NCBI GenBank assembly: GCA_017979445.1
Contig: JADQWC010000057.1
Coordinates: 48,979 to 112,978, forward strand
Length of the DNA: 64,000 bases
Direction of reading: 5' to 3'
From: Akebia trifoliata
Lineage: Eukaryota; Streptophyta; Magnoliopsida; Ranunculales; Lardizabalaceae
A model generated the notes under the pieces. The model made no database searches and was not told the DNA's origin. It saw only the letters and a program-made list of their open reading frames with translations. Shown here in pieces: positions 35,501 to 44,060 of the stretch. The stretch's first letter is position 1. The number at the start of each line of letters is the position of its first letter. A program made the position numbers and the translations under genes.

Positions 35501-37389
35501 AAAACAATGAGGAAAGGGCACCCTCCTTGTAAGTTGAGATTTCCAAAAATGCAGCAAAAATCATGACAGACAAGAACCAAAAATCACCCTAAACAAACAA
35601 TATGAATCCCATTCCCATCTAAAGACAAAATCAAGGAAAACAAAAAAAAAAAAGATCCCATTGAACAGATGATCCTGCATTGAAACAGACAAGTAAAGTT
35701 AAGAGCTCTCCTTGTACAGTCACAAAGTTGGCCATCATGAAAAACTAAGAGAGCTGCTATTGGCACCCCAACTTTTACTTATTCCACCCCAATTAAAAAT
35801 AAAGAAAGCAAATTAATGGTTGAGAATAAGTAAAGGTTGGGGTGCAAATAGAAGCCCTCTCATATTTTTTTTATATATTTGATTTCTATTTTTTGGGTTT
35901 AGGATTTATATGAGCCTAATCATAATTGAAAACAGCTACTGAAATTGTTTGAATGAGTGTTGTAGTGTTTTGTAATGTTCAATTAATAATTTGAGCCAAG
36001 TCTTTCTTATTTTTGAATAATGTGTTTTAATCTTTAATTGGGGTGATGAAATAATTTAAGAAATTGGGGTGTAATAAGCAAAAGTTGGGGTGCCACTAGC
36101 AGCTCTAAAAAATTGAATTTGTATTGCAGGTTCTTTCTGTCCAAGCAGGAGGGATGATGTCATTGGCAATTGATAGCATTGGGGCCCTCTGGATATGGGG
36201 AAACTGCCCACAGCCGAGCAAAAGCAGCAATGGAGAGTTCTCTCTCACTAGCAGCTCTGTTCCCCTCCCTGTTTGGGATTTCCATGGCCGCACTGTTGTT
36301 AAGGTGGCATGTGGAAACGAACATGTTGTTGCCCTAGTAAGTGCTGGAGAAACATTTATGGGGTCTGATCTCATATGCTATTCATGGGGTAATAATAACC
36401 ATGGCCAGTTGGGTCTGGGAGACTTGGAGAGTAGGCTGAACCCTGAAATGGTGGAGACTTTTAACCTTAAAAGCCCTTTCACTGCTTATGAGGTTGCATG
36501 TGGGGCATTTCATACCACTGTACTCACCCACAATAAGGTCAACTCATCTCACTTCGAGAAAAAATCTATTTGTTGGACTTTCGGTCTTGGGAATAATGGG
36601 CAGCTCGGACACGGAACCACCAATAGCACGTCCTTACCGGAACCTGTGAAGAAACTGCCACTAGATGTGTTCTTGATTTCTGTTGATTGTGGATTATTCC
36701 ACACGTGTGTCATTTCCTCGGAGGGAGACGTATGGTCATGGGGTATGGAAAAGGGTCTTGGGTTATGCCCAGATGCCAGTTTTACTGGGACAGATGCTGG
36801 TGATGCAGTCTTTCCTCTTAGGATTCCATGTGATGAGCAGTTATATGGTCATAGGTTTGTGAGCCCAGTACAAGTTGCGTGTGGGGCAGCCCATACAGTT
36901 CTTGCTGCTCATGATGGATATAAGCTTTGGGCTTGGGGTAGAGGATGGAGTGGTGTTCTTGGAAGAGGTAATGTAATCGACAGCTTTGATCCATGTATCG
37001 TGATGTGGCCACCACTCGATGAAGTCTTGCAAGAAGGATTGGAGGAAACAGACAAAAAGTTATCTTTAGCTATGGAAGAGGTGCGGCATCTCCAGTCAAA
37101 ATTGACTCTCATGGAACGATATGCTAGCATACTACATGGCTCTATTTTTGGGAAACCTTTTGACGAGAAAGATTTGCCACGGTCACTGCTGAACTCGGGT
37201 ACTTATGATATTGCCAAGGAATGGGAGAATATATTGGAATCAGCAGACCGTGGGACACTCAACTGGATGGAGGTGTTCTACCGAAACATGCTTACCAATG
37301 TGAAGAATAGGTTAATGAAGAGAACGATTCAGGAGATGATCAAGGAGTGTCTCCATTCTTCAACCACTGGAAGCAGGGCGCCAATGTAG
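11236..37389 (+). CDS. RCC1-repeat beta-propeller protein, five exons, one very large intron
   Basis: Exons: 11236-11311, 11396-11593, 35151-35186, 35304-35436, 36130-37389 (stop). RCC1-family proteins are seven-bladed propellers, used as GTPase exchange factors or as scaffolds in chromatin, light or trafficking roles. Seven blade cores are visible: [49 protein letters not shown] and KLWAWGRG, with [14 protein letters not shown] turns between them. A helical tail follows the propeller. Splice sites are GT-AG, and exons 1-2 and 2-3 join in frame within GDG and DDG motifs. The exon 3/4 join is off by one base: 36 nt then 133 nt does not lead into the QLGVN frame. I cannot tell whether this is a pseudogene or an unusual junction. 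The total would be about 567 residues. UVR8 is unlikely, because the GWRHT motifs are absent. Confidence 0.85.
11594..12394 (+). other. Start of intron 2, no element recognised
   Basis: AT-rich sequence after the exon 2 donor. Short open frames on either strand look random. I see nothing to name. Confidence 0.5.
12395..12590 (+). mobile_element. 5'-truncated LINE 3' tail
   Basis: Contains GTTATTTTATTGGTGTAAGC, shared with the 3' end of the LINE remnant near 43870. It is followed by a similar run of the type TTTAGATGGGA and CTCCTTTTGTAATATG. Only the terminal part is present, as expected for abortive target-primed reverse transcription. The upstream open frame (12201-12434) is probably not a gene. 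Confidence 0.55.
13888..16400 (-). mobile_element. Solo LTR, probably of a Del/Tekay-type chromovirus
   Basis: On the minus strand it begins TGTAATGCCCTGAAATTTTC and ends GCGGTGTGACA, the typical start and end of this LTR class. The flanks are GCCTT on the left and ACCTT on the right, a five-base target duplication with one change. It is 2513 bp long and has no gag-pol, so it is a solo LTR. It sits inside the older Tat-like solo LTR. Confidence 0.75.
16401..17120 (-). repeat. Middle part of the Tat-like solo LTR
   Basis: Continuation of the interrupted LTR between the two insertions. No gene is seen. It resumes after the hAT at 22500. Confidence 0.6.
17339..19658 (-). pseudogene. hAT transposase (TTF zinc finger, DUF4371, hAT C-terminal dimerisation), broken
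   Basis: Read from 19658 down: a TTF-type zinc-binding part ([20 protein letters not shown]; 19225-19452); a DUF4371-like RNase H-fold region with [20 protein letters not shown] and [30 protein letters not shown]; and the C-terminal dimerisation motif [20 protein letters not shown]. Damage: an in-frame TGA just before [11 protein letters not shown] (about 19213), a one-base shift near 18375, an in-frame TAA at 18023-18025, and a scrambled N-terminus. The protein family cuts and pastes its own element. This copy lacks an open frame. Confidence 0.9.
19735..19965. other. AT-rich hAT internal spacer
   Basis: No gene. It lies upstream of the transposase on the minus strand, where promoter elements would be expected. 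I see no distinct signal. Confidence 0.4.
19966..20230 (+). repeat. Five tandem GC-box repeats inside the hAT element
   Basis: Five units of about 63 bases each carry a variant of GGGGCTCCGCCCCCCTGTAT followed by an A/T-rich half with ATTCATAAAAGAAATA. The GGGCTCCGCCC core resembles the element's own terminal GGGGCGGAGCC read in reverse. The units are therefore candidate transposase-binding sites lying next to the transposase promoter side. Confidence 0.8.
20515..21470. other. hAT internal sequence without a recognised gene
   Basis: A 106-codon minus frame (20515-20835) and a 96-codon plus frame (21091-21381) are open but match no family I know. Composition is the same as around them. Confidence 0.4.
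21483..21872. mobile_element. Double-hairpin MITE with nine-base target duplication
   Basis: Flanks are ATCATGTAA at 21474-21482 and 21873-21881, an exact nine-base duplication, as made by Mutator-like (MULE) transposases. Ends are GGGTTAGGATCAAGGGACAT and the reverse of ATGTCCCTTGAATCGCCCCC. Inside are two hairpins built from GATTGAGCTGATTTTT / AAAATCAGCTCAATC-type arms, separated by GTGGACCGTCGAT. The same architecture recurs four or more times at 39.8-41.6 kb. Confidence 0.88.
23011..23744. other. Intron sequence between insertions
   Basis: No element or gene recognised between the solo LTR and the Ty3/gypsy element. A 61-codon minus frame at 23224-23409 has no recognisable features. Confidence 0.45.
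23750..24740 (+). repeat. 5' LTR of the Ty3/gypsy element
   Basis: Starts TGATGGGGACATCAGATCAT and ends TCCTGCATCA. Compared with the 3' LTR it lacks about 145 bases after GAATTAGAATGACC, a short TTCTTGG... segment, and the organellar insertion. Confidence 0.9.
24745..24757 (+). other. Primer-binding site, initiator-Met tRNA type
   Basis: TGGTATTAGAGCA, four bases after the 5' LTR. It differs by one base from TGGTATCAGAGCA, the common plant Ty3/copia site. Confidence 0.85.
24868..29440 (+). pseudogene. Gag-Pol polyprotein remnant (gag, zinc knuckle, RT, RNase H, integrase)
   Basis: From a possible ATG at 24868. The gag domain is in 25180-25490 ([34 protein letters not shown]). A zinc knuckle near 25835 reads [14 protein letters not shown], with Tyr where His is expected. 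RT (26497-27250) has [35 protein letters not shown], and [11 protein letters not shown] where the family has YxDD, so the catalytic pair is altered. RNase H shows [17 protein letters not shown]. Integrase has [42 protein letters not shown] and [20 protein letters not shown]. Many stops (TGA at 24917, TAG at 27175 and others) make it non-functional. No chromodomain could be recognised in the decayed tail, so the lineage is left open. Confidence 0.9.
29542..31104 (+). repeat. 3' LTR of the Ty3/gypsy element
   Basis: Begins TGATGGGGACATTAGATCAT right after a purine tract and ends TCCTGCATCA. It contains a foreign insertion at 29719-30106 between two copies of CTTGG. The rest follows the 5' LTR closely. 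Confidence 0.9.
29719..30106. other. Organellar DNA insertion within the 3' LTR
   Basis: Absent from the 5' LTR and bordered by CTTGG on both sides (29714-29718, 30107-30111). Bases 29910-29964 read, on the minus strand, as the highly conserved small-subunit rRNA region CCCGCAACGAGCGCAACCC with changes. The neighbouring CACGAGGGTT...TAAACACGAGG context matches the plastid version as I remember it. The flanks do not continue the rRNA gene, so the insert is a patchwork, perhaps mitochondrial DNA carrying a plastid piece. It is GC-richer than its surroundings. Confidence 0.7.
31110..31514. other. Intron sequence, nothing recognised
   Basis: AT-rich, with a GA-rich patch. No gene or element edge is visible apart from the target duplications on each side. 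Confidence 0.4.
31523..32020. mobile_element. Non-autonomous DNA element with eight-base target duplication
   Basis: CTTACAAC stands at 31515-31522 and again at 32021-32028. Ends are CATGGTTTAAAATTTCTT and, in reverse, CATGGCTTAAAATCTTG. At 498 bp with no coding frame, it fits a MITE mobilised by a hAT-like transposase. The ends lack the CAG start of the hAT elements here, so the superfamily is uncertain. Internal GAAACAAACCCGAAAC / GTTTCGGGTTTGTTTC-type sequence is also partly inverted. Confidence 0.75.
32029..32850. other. Intron sequence without a recognised gene
   Basis: Includes a TTTTC run (32340-32370). Open frames at 32522-32704 and 32613-32837 show no known domain. They may be the decayed edge of the copia remnant that follows. 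Confidence 0.4.
32850..34200 (-). pseudogene. Ty1/copia pol remnant (RT and RNase H)
   Basis: Read on the minus strand: a reverse-transcriptase part with [20 protein letters not shown] (33687-33929), where copia RT has LYGLKQ.PR.WY.KFD. Next is a segment with [20 protein letters not shown] (33289-33492), matching the SLMY...RPDI...V motif, and [20 protein letters not shown]. Last is [18 protein letters not shown] (32901-33000), matching the copia RNase H CDSKSAI core. All pieces are in different frames with stops. Neither LTRs nor ends were found. Confidence 0.82.
34400..34950. other. GC-richer patch, possible mitochondrial DNA insertion
   Basis: From about 34400 the composition changes from AT-rich to balanced, with text such as GAAAGACCAGGCCGATGAACC and AAGCGAGTCTAAAAGCC that resembles non-coding plant mitochondrial DNA. 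No gene is recognised. The call rests on composition and style only. Confidence 0.35.
35151..35436 (+). other. RCC1 gene exons 3 and 4, with a reading-frame problem
   Basis: Exon 3 (35151-35186) follows a good acceptor, CCAATTGCAG, and encodes [12 protein letters not shown]. Exon 4 (35304-35436) encodes [19 protein letters not shown] and onwards, ending HLK before GTAGGT. Between them the phases disagree by one base, and I found no other GT-AG pair that restores them. A one-base loss next to the exon 4 acceptor is the simplest reading. cDNA would decide between pseudogene and alternative splicing. Confidence 0.7.
35751..36105. mobile_element. MITE-like inverted repeat in RCC1 intron 4
   Basis: Left end GAGCTGCTATTGGCACCCCA and right end, in reverse, GAGCTGCTAGTGGCACCCCA; the match runs through AACTTTTACTTATTCCACCCCAATT for about 44 bases. 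A third inverted copy of the arm lies at 35822-35871, so a 120-base palindrome forms the left part. No clear target duplication was found. No protein is encoded. Confidence 0.75.
36130..37389 (+). other. RCC1 gene exon 5: blades 3-7 and helical tail
   Basis: One long open exon of 419 codons after the acceptor TATTGCAG. It holds five propeller blades (about residues 10-310 of the exon). Repeated motifs are [59 protein letters not shown] and [11 protein letters not shown]. From about residue 300 the chain is acidic and helical ([19 protein letters not shown], then [19 protein letters not shown]), a likely coiled coil. It ends in a basic helical segment with [16 protein letters not shown]. This exon is intact. 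Confidence 0.92.
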
Positions 37390-37731
37390 AATTTCATTCC
37401 ATCTCCAATAACATACATTACTGTCTTATACAGGTTTGTGAAATATATTTACTTTGTGGATAATATAGTTCATTCATGGTTGGTTTTTTTTTGTCGATAT
37501 GCATTTGTATTATAATAGAAGACACTTTCTCCAATGATGCCTGAAATAAGACACTTGTGTAAAGGTTTGAGCTCATAGTTGAATTTGGCATTGTTATTTC
37601 TTATTTGCAGTAAAAATCCATGTATTAGGCTCTAATAAAACTTGTGTGAAAGGTTAATTTAGCCCATAGTTGAATTGGACATTGATATTTCCTATTTGCA
37701 CTAAAAATCAATGTATTTGGCCTACTTTGTT
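37390..37731. other. 3' flank of the RCC1 gene
   Basis: Probable 3' UTR and downstream region. AATAACATAC near 37408 and TATTATAATAG near 37509 are weak poly(A)-signal candidates. A segment around 37615-37710 repeats 37555-37625 (ATTTGCA...AAAATC..TGTATT). Confidence 0.45.
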
Positions 37732-38509
37732 TAGGGCTATCAATGATCCACTTTTTATCCTGAATGGAATCCGATCCTAAAAAGTCAGATTTGGATACAA
37801 GATTTGTGCTTTCGGATTGGATTTGCATCATAATATTAAAAATCAATAAAATCTCGGATCGGTTTCAGATTAGTCTCAAACCAATCTGATTTCTTTATAC
37901 GTAAGTGGTGTCCCTTAACCCATAACCCACTCATTCAATCTCTTTTTTTTTTCTCCTCCACAACTCATCTTCCTCAATAGAAGCATCCCAAACGCTAGGC
38001 TCCTCAACACCCATATTCAACCTTGCAAGGCCATGGCTCACGGCAACAACGAGTGCTTAGACAGGCGACGGAGAGGGCTTAGGTGACAAAGATGGTTGGA
38101 CACTGAGGGCACCACATCTCTCTCTCTCTCTCTCTAGCGCCAGGTATGTCTCGCTCTCTATTTATTTTTTCAATTGCAGAGTGCAGATCTCCATCTCCAT
38201 AGACGATCTCTTAATTTTTTTGCCTAAACTTCATGGGTTCCTTCCTCAAAGCCCATCTCTTTTTTTTCTTCCCTCTCAAACCCAAACTGTAGGTGTTATT
38301 TTCACCAAACATAATTACTTGAAAAAAAAAATCTATTGGATTGAATCGGATTAGGATTGATGAAATTTTAACCGGATCGGATCTGGATCATAGGCTGAAA
38401 TTTTCGAATTGAATTTGGATTGTAGGGTGAAATTTTCGGATCGGATCTAGATTGCATGGTGAAAATTTCGGATAGATAGCAGAGTGGTACTGATCCGTTG
38501 CTAGCCCTA
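37732..38509. mobile_element. Probable hAT-like non-autonomous element
   Basis: The left end TAGGGCTATCAATGATCC pairs with the right end read in reverse, TAGGGCTAGCAACGGATC. GGATCGGATCT-type motifs repeat near the right end, as in hAT subterminal regions. It is 778 bp with no transposase. The eight flanking bases (ACTTTGTT and CTCTTGTG) match poorly, so the target duplication is doubtful. Confidence 0.6.
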
Positions 38510-39743
38510 CTCTTGTGCAAATTATTTTAATTTTTTTTTTCTGGGAAATGCTCATATTCTTTGCAAGCATATGGATGCGGTGATCTCCATTACATCTTTC
38601 ACCAAAGAACCTCAAGGGACAGACTCAAAAACAGATTTCGTGAAAAAGAAAAGTAACTGTTGGATCATAACCAATTGGACGGCCAGGATCTAAGTTTCAT
38701 AGTTTTACACCACTCGTGCAGGACGCACAACTCTTTATCAGATTTTTTAATCTATTTATAATTTTTTTTTTTTTTGTTTAATTACAATCACCTCTCTCTT
38801 ATAAATAATACCTTTCCATGAATTTCCAGCGTTTTATCCTCTCAGTCTTCCCCAAACTGAAGCTCTCCACACGACCTTCACTCTCCATCGTAGAAGGCGG
38901 CAAAAGCTTAGTTTGCAATCACCTTGCAACAGAGCCTCTTATCACTCTTTCTCTCTCGTCCCCTTCATATATATCTGCAACCTCAAAGCTCATTAATGGC
39001 GGACCTCTGAAGGACTTTTTGAATAAAAAAAAACAATCAGTAAAAAAATCCTAAATTTCACAAAGAAAACCCTAAGTTTCCCATCTTTTGATTTGTTTAA
39101 TTTTGTATAAAATTTCACAATAAAAAGAAAATTAAATGATTTTCTTGAAATGGGTATTCGATATTTGATTTGTAGAGTATCACATTCGAGTGATTCGTGA
39201 TTCAAGCAGGTTTGATTTTCGATCTTGGCAACTCATCTTTGAATGAGAGGTCGCGAATTTTGAAGATCCATCTTTAGGGATTTTTCGATCAATCTTTTTG
39301 TCATTGGAACTCATCTTTGATGAAGGGGTTGCAGGTGTAGAATGTAATATGGGGATCCATCTTTAAGGCTTGATCAACTGTTTTCTCTTTTTGCAGATTT
39401 TAAACTTGGAAGATCCTCTACAACCCATGATATCAACTACAACAACAAAATCATAATTCTAAATCTGTTTACTTGTCTTTGAAACCATTCAACCTCATCA
39501 TGATCATCTCTTCCTCCTCTATGCCCATCTGTACAAATTCGCAAGAGATCAGAACATTGTGTATAAGAGGGGAGGTGTTGGTAATATTGAGGGGGTGGAT
39601 TGTAAATATGAAGAAGTATTTTATTTATTAGTGTTTTGCAACTATCTCATACGACCTTGTCCATTGGATCTTACAAGATCTAAAGTCCCACGAGAAGTTT
39701 TGTCATGAATTATGTTTCTGAGTCTGTCTGTTGAACGAGGCCC

Positions 39744-39745
<2 letters not shown>
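38510..39745. other. Gene-poor region with one 78-codon open frame
   Basis: A plus-strand open frame at 38818-39054 starts MNFQRFILSVFPKLKL and is Ser/Leu-rich. It matches no family I know. Pyrimidine-rich text around 38950 and a TTTTGCAG near 39393 resemble a decayed transcript leader. I see no convincing gene. Confidence 0.35.

Positions 39746-39799
<54 letters not shown>
39746..39799. repeat. (TA)n microsatellite
   Basis: About 25 TA repeats ending at the start of a MITE. Shorter (TA)n runs border the other MITEs of the cluster (40178-40191, 40770-40802, 41184-41200, 41617-41646), so the elements sit in TA-rich targets. Confidence 0.9.
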
Positions 39800-39801
<2 letters not shown>

Positions 39802-40177
39802 GTAGCGATCAAGGGCAAACTTTTTAGCAAACTTTTTGGCAAAACATTTTTCAAAACATAGGTTAGAGGTTTTGGAATGGGCTGATTTTTGGTGAGGATG
39901 ATCTCTACAGTGAGGAGATCATCCTCACAAAAAATCAGCCCATTCCAAAACTTCTAACCCCATCCAAAACAGTTTACAAAAAATGGACGGTCCACGATTT
40001 TTTAGCTTGTAAATATGGGTTAGAAGTTTTGGAATGGGCTGATTTTTGGTGAGGATGATCTCCTCACCGTAGAGATCATCCTCACCAAAAATCAGCCCAT
40101 TCCAAAACCTCTAACTCATGTTTTGAAAAATGTTTTGCCAAAAAATTTGCCAAAAAGTTGGCCATTGAACGCCCCCC
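39800..40177. mobile_element. Double-hairpin MITE
   Basis: Ends GGGTAGCGATCAAGGGCAAA and, in reverse, GGGGGGCGTTCAATGGCCAA. Two inner hairpins use arms like GGTTTTGGAATGGGCTGATT. They flank the spacer ATGGACGGTCCACGATTTTT. Same plan as the copy at 21483. Confidence 0.85.
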
Positions 40178-40191
40178 TATATATATATATA

Positions 40192-40769
40192 GGGTCCCGT
40201 TCGGCACCCTAAGTTTTACCACACACTTTAACAAACGCGTTTTGTCTAACATGGGTTAGAAGTTTTGGAATGAGCTGATTTTTGGTGAGGATGATCTCCC
40301 ATCAAAAATGGTTTACAAAAAATGGACGGTCCATAATTTTTCAACGTGTAAACATAAGGCTAAACATTTCGGAATGGGCTGATTTTTGGGGAGAATGATC
40401 TTCTAATCATAGAGATCATTCTCACCAAAAATCAGTCCATTCCAAAACTTCTAACCCATGTAGGACCAAAAACGTTTGTTAAAGTGTGTGATCTCTATGA
40501 TTAGAAGATCATCCTCCCCAAAAATCAGCCCATTCCGAAATGTTTAGCCCCATGTTTACACGTTGAAAAATCGTGGACCGTCCATTTTTTGTAAACCATT
40601 TTTGATGGGGTTAGAAGTTTTGGAATGAGCTGATTTTTGGTGAGGATGATCTCCTCACCATAGAGATCATCCTCATCAAAAATCAGCCCATTCCAAAACT
40701 TCTGACCCATGTAGGACAAAACGCATTTGTTAAAGTGTGTGGTAAAACTTAGGGTGCCGAACGGGACCC
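40192..40769. mobile_element. Two head-to-tail-broken double-hairpin MITE copies in opposite orientation
   Basis: A plus copy starts GGGTCCCGTTCGGCACCCTA at 40192 and breaks at about 40491 after TTAAAGTGTGTGA. From there an inverted copy runs to 40769, ending GTGCCGAACGGGACCC. Both carry the GAATGGGCTGATTTTTGG hairpin arms and the ATGGACGGTCCA spacer. Confidence 0.8.
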
Positions 40770-40802
40770 ATATATATATATGGGACCCATATATATATAT
40801 AT

Positions 40803-41183
40803 GGGTCCCGTTCGGCACCCTAAGTTTTACCACACACTTTAACAAATGCGTTTTGTCCTACATGGGTCAGAAGTTTTGGAATGGGCTGATTTTTGATGAG
40901 GATGATCTCTATGGTGAGGAGATCATCCTCACCTAAAATCAGCTCATTCCAAAACTTCTAACCCCATCAAAAATGGTTTACAAAAAATGGACGGTCCACG
41001 ATTTTTCAACGTGTAAACATGGGGCTAAACATTTCGGAATGGGCTGATTTTTGGGGAGGATGATCTTCTAATCATAGAAATCATCCTCACCAAAAATCAG
41101 CCCATTCCAAAACTTCTAACCCATGTAGGACAAAAAACGTTTGTTAAAGTGTGTGGTAAAACTTAGGGTGCTGAACATTTCCC
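40803..41183. mobile_element. Double-hairpin MITE, right arm of a large palindrome
   Basis: Starts GGGTCCCGTTCGGCACCCTA and ends GGGTGCTGAACATTTCCC. Its first 290 bases are the near-perfect reverse complement of 40491-40769. As a result the two strands read the same open frame, beginning MLKCVVKLRVPNGTHIY, outward from the centre. That open frame is an effect of the palindrome and not a gene. Confidence 0.85.
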
Positions 41184-41202
41184 TATATATATATATATAT
41201 GT

Positions 41203-41613
41203 GGGTCAGGTTCAAGGGCCATACGAGAAAACATATGAGAAAACTTTCGTTTTTAATAAAATTTAAAAATATGGGTTAGAAATTTTGGATTGAGCTGATT
41301 TTTTGTGAGGATGATCTCTATGATGGGAAGATCATCAAAAAAAAAAAAAAATCAGCCCAATCTGAAACTTCTAACCCCATTAAAAGTGATTTAGAATGTG
41401 GACCGTCGATTTTTTTACCACTTTTTATCATTAATTTGTAAATCACTTTTGATGGATTTAGAAGTTTCTGATTGAGCTGATTTTTTGTGAGGATGATCTT
41501 CTCATCATAGTGACCATCCTTGCAAAAAATCAGCTCAATCCAAAACCTCTAACCCTTATTTTGAAAAACGAAAGTTTTCTCATATGTTTTCTCATATGGC
41601 CCTTGAACCTGAC

Positions 41614-41615
<2 letters not shown>
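41203..41615. mobile_element. Double-hairpin MITE
   Basis: Ends GGGTCAGGTTCAAGGGCCAT and the exact reverse ATGGCCCTTGAACCTGACCC: a perfect terminal inverted repeat of about 20 bases. Inner hairpins with GATTGAGCTGATTTTTTGTG arms make it closest to the copy at 21483. Confidence 0.88.
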
Positions 41616-41648
<33 letters not shown>

Positions 41649-41769
41649 GTCTTGTAATGGCAAAACAAATTCTTATATTTCATGAATATTATCAAGCCTC
41701 AAAAAGTTATTTGAAATATTTTTATTCTATTTTACTATTTTATACTTAAATCTTTTATAAGTCATGATG

Positions 41770-44060
41770 GGTTTTTATAAGTCATGTTGGGAGGTGATTA
41801 AAAAGGACTTATTGATTTTTAGAGATTTCTTTGATGAAGTTTTTTTGGATTATAGTACGTTCTTAGCGTTAGGGACTTTAGCCAATCAGCTTGGTTTCTT
41901 CTACCTAAAAGATTTTGACGAGGACTCTTGCCTAGAGACTTAAGGTAGTAATTCCTAAGGTTATTGGCAAGGAGCAATGGTTCTTCATTAAAGGGAGGCA
42001 GATGTTGGATGGTGTTTTGGTGGCTAACGAGTGTATTAATTCTAGGAAGAAATCGAGGAAGGCGGGTCTAGTGCGCAAAGTGGATATTGAAAAGGCTTAT
42101 GATCATTTTAATTGGAACTATGGTAACTTCTACGTTGTATGGGTTTTTATGAGAAATGGATCAACTGGATGACCAAATGTGTTTCCTCGGTCTCCTTTTT
42201 CATTTTGGTCAATAGTTGTTTGGTTGGCATTTTTAAGAGCTCCAAAGGGTTAATAAGGCAAGGCGACTAGCTTTCTCCTTTTCTCTTTAACATTGTTGTG
42301 GAAGCCTTGGGGAGGATGATTCATAGGGTCACTACGGTGGGAGCTTTAACTGAGTTTGGAGTTTTTGAGATGGGACCTAAAGTAACCCCACCTTCAGTTT
42401 GTAGATGACACACTTATCTTTCTGGATGCGAGTCCTAGTCATGTGTGTTTTCTTAGGGGCCTTCTTTGTTAGTTTGAGGCGGTGTCTAATCTTCTAATTA
42501 ATTTGAGAGAAAACAGGATTTATGCTATTGGGGAGGTTCCTGATATTGAGACCTGGGCCGAGTTCTTGGGTTGTCAAGTCCCACGTCCTATTTAGGTCTT
42601 CCCTTGGGAGCATCTTATAAAGCACCTTCGGTTTGGGAGTTGATGTTGGAAAGGATTAGGAAGAGACTTGGTTCATGTTAAACTAAATATCTCTTAAAGG
42701 GGGGAAGCTGATGTTAATCAGTAGTACTTTGACAAGTATTCTACTTACTATCTTTCGTTATTTGTGTTGCCCAGTTCCATTGACTCTCAATTGAATAAGT
42801 GGGTGAGGGACTTTCTTTGGAATGACAAGAGCGATAATTGTAACTTTTATTTGGTGAATTGGAAGCTAGTATGTTGTCTTAAGAAAGTGGGTGCTCTTGG
42901 GATTTGGAGATTCAAGTATGTTAATGAGGCATTACTTGGGAAGTGGCTTTAACGTTTTGGCATTGACAAAAGCGATCTCTGGAGAACCCTTGTAGTGACT
43001 AACTTTGGGAAAGAACATTTTGGTTGGGATTGTAAGTCGAGTCGTCATACCTTTGGGTTCAAGGTTTGGAGAGGCATTTCGAAGTTAGGAACTTCCTTGG
43101 ATGATCGCATTTGCTTTGAAGTGGGTAGAGGTGATAGTATTCATTTTTGAGAAGATGGTTGATGTAGTGACACCCCTTTATAGTATTTGTTCCCTGATTT
43201 GTACCTGTTATCTATGAGAGAAGGAATGTCGATCTCCATCTTCTTAGTTCCTAATGAGAGGGGTGTGTCTTGGGATCTTGGCCTTAGGAGAAGATTGAAC
43301 GATTGGGAGATTGATGACGCAATTTTTATCGTTGACTTGTTATCTTCTATGGGTCTTTCACTTGATAAGGCGGATCGTAAGATTTGGAAAGGAAGTGGTG
43401 ATGATCGTTTCTTGGTCAAATCTTTTTATTCCTTAATTGAAGGTATGCAAGACATTTATTTCCTTCTTCGGTTATTTGGAATTCTAAGGTTCTGTCTAAA
43501 GTGTATTTTTTCTTATGGTTGGCATTTCTGAACAAGCTTCCAACGATCAATCATTTTAGGTGGAAAGGTTTCATCTTGGTTGACTATTGTTGTATGGGTA
43601 AAGCAAGTAGGGAGTCTGTGAACCACCTTTTTATTCATTGTGAAGTGGCTTTCTGTGTTTGGTCTCACTTTCTCTTTCTTTAAGATTACTTGGTGTCATC
43701 CTAATTCGATGGTTCAATGTCTTTTTGGTTGGAAGTCCCCTTCGTTTTCTGGCAAATTGAAAATTCAGTGGAGTTTAACGCTTTTTGTTATTTGTTAGGG
43801 TTTGTGGAAAGAGAGGAATATGCATACTTTCAATGACAAGGCGAGTAATGCTTAGGATATTATCTTTGGTTTGTTATTTTATTGGTGTAAGCGGTTTAAG
43901 AAGTTCAACAATTTTTACTTTGAAAACTTTCCTTTTAGATGGGAAAATGTAATTAGGGAGTAGTCTTTGTTTGTTTGATGTGGTTTTGATGCTTGTTGCT
44001 TGTTTTCCTTGAGGACTCCTTGTTCTCGTTTTAATAAAACTTCTACTTATAAAATTAAAA
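41770..44060 (+). pseudogene. L1-type LINE ORF2 remnant (RT and zf-RVT region)
   Basis: 5'-truncated. RT motifs in order: VIGKEQWFFIKGRQMLDGVL and LVRKVDIEKAYDHFNW (about 41950-42120), then FVDDTLIFLDASPSHVC (about 42400), the FxDD catalytic core. After RT come FLWNDKSDNCNFYLVNWKLV and LGIWRFKYVNEALLGKWL (42764-42952). The zf-RVT segment reads FFLWLAFLNKLPTINHFRWK...SVNHLFIHCEVAFCVWSHF (43501-43680). Frameshifts and stops are frequent. It ends in an A-rich tail near 44040-44060 after AATAAAAC. The same 3' end recurs at 12395. Confidence 0.88.

Noticed and set aside
36130..37389. UVR8 photoreceptor identity
   Set aside because: The propeller fits the RCC1 family, but the GWRHT Trp motifs of UVR8 are missing and the C-terminal tail differs.
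38818..39054. 78-codon frame as a host gene
   Set aside because: No recognisable family, no clear splice partners, and surroundings look like decayed repeat DNA. Left as an uncertain frame.
40525..40936. Two open frames with the same N-terminus on opposite strands
   Set aside because: Explained by the palindrome of inverted MITEs.
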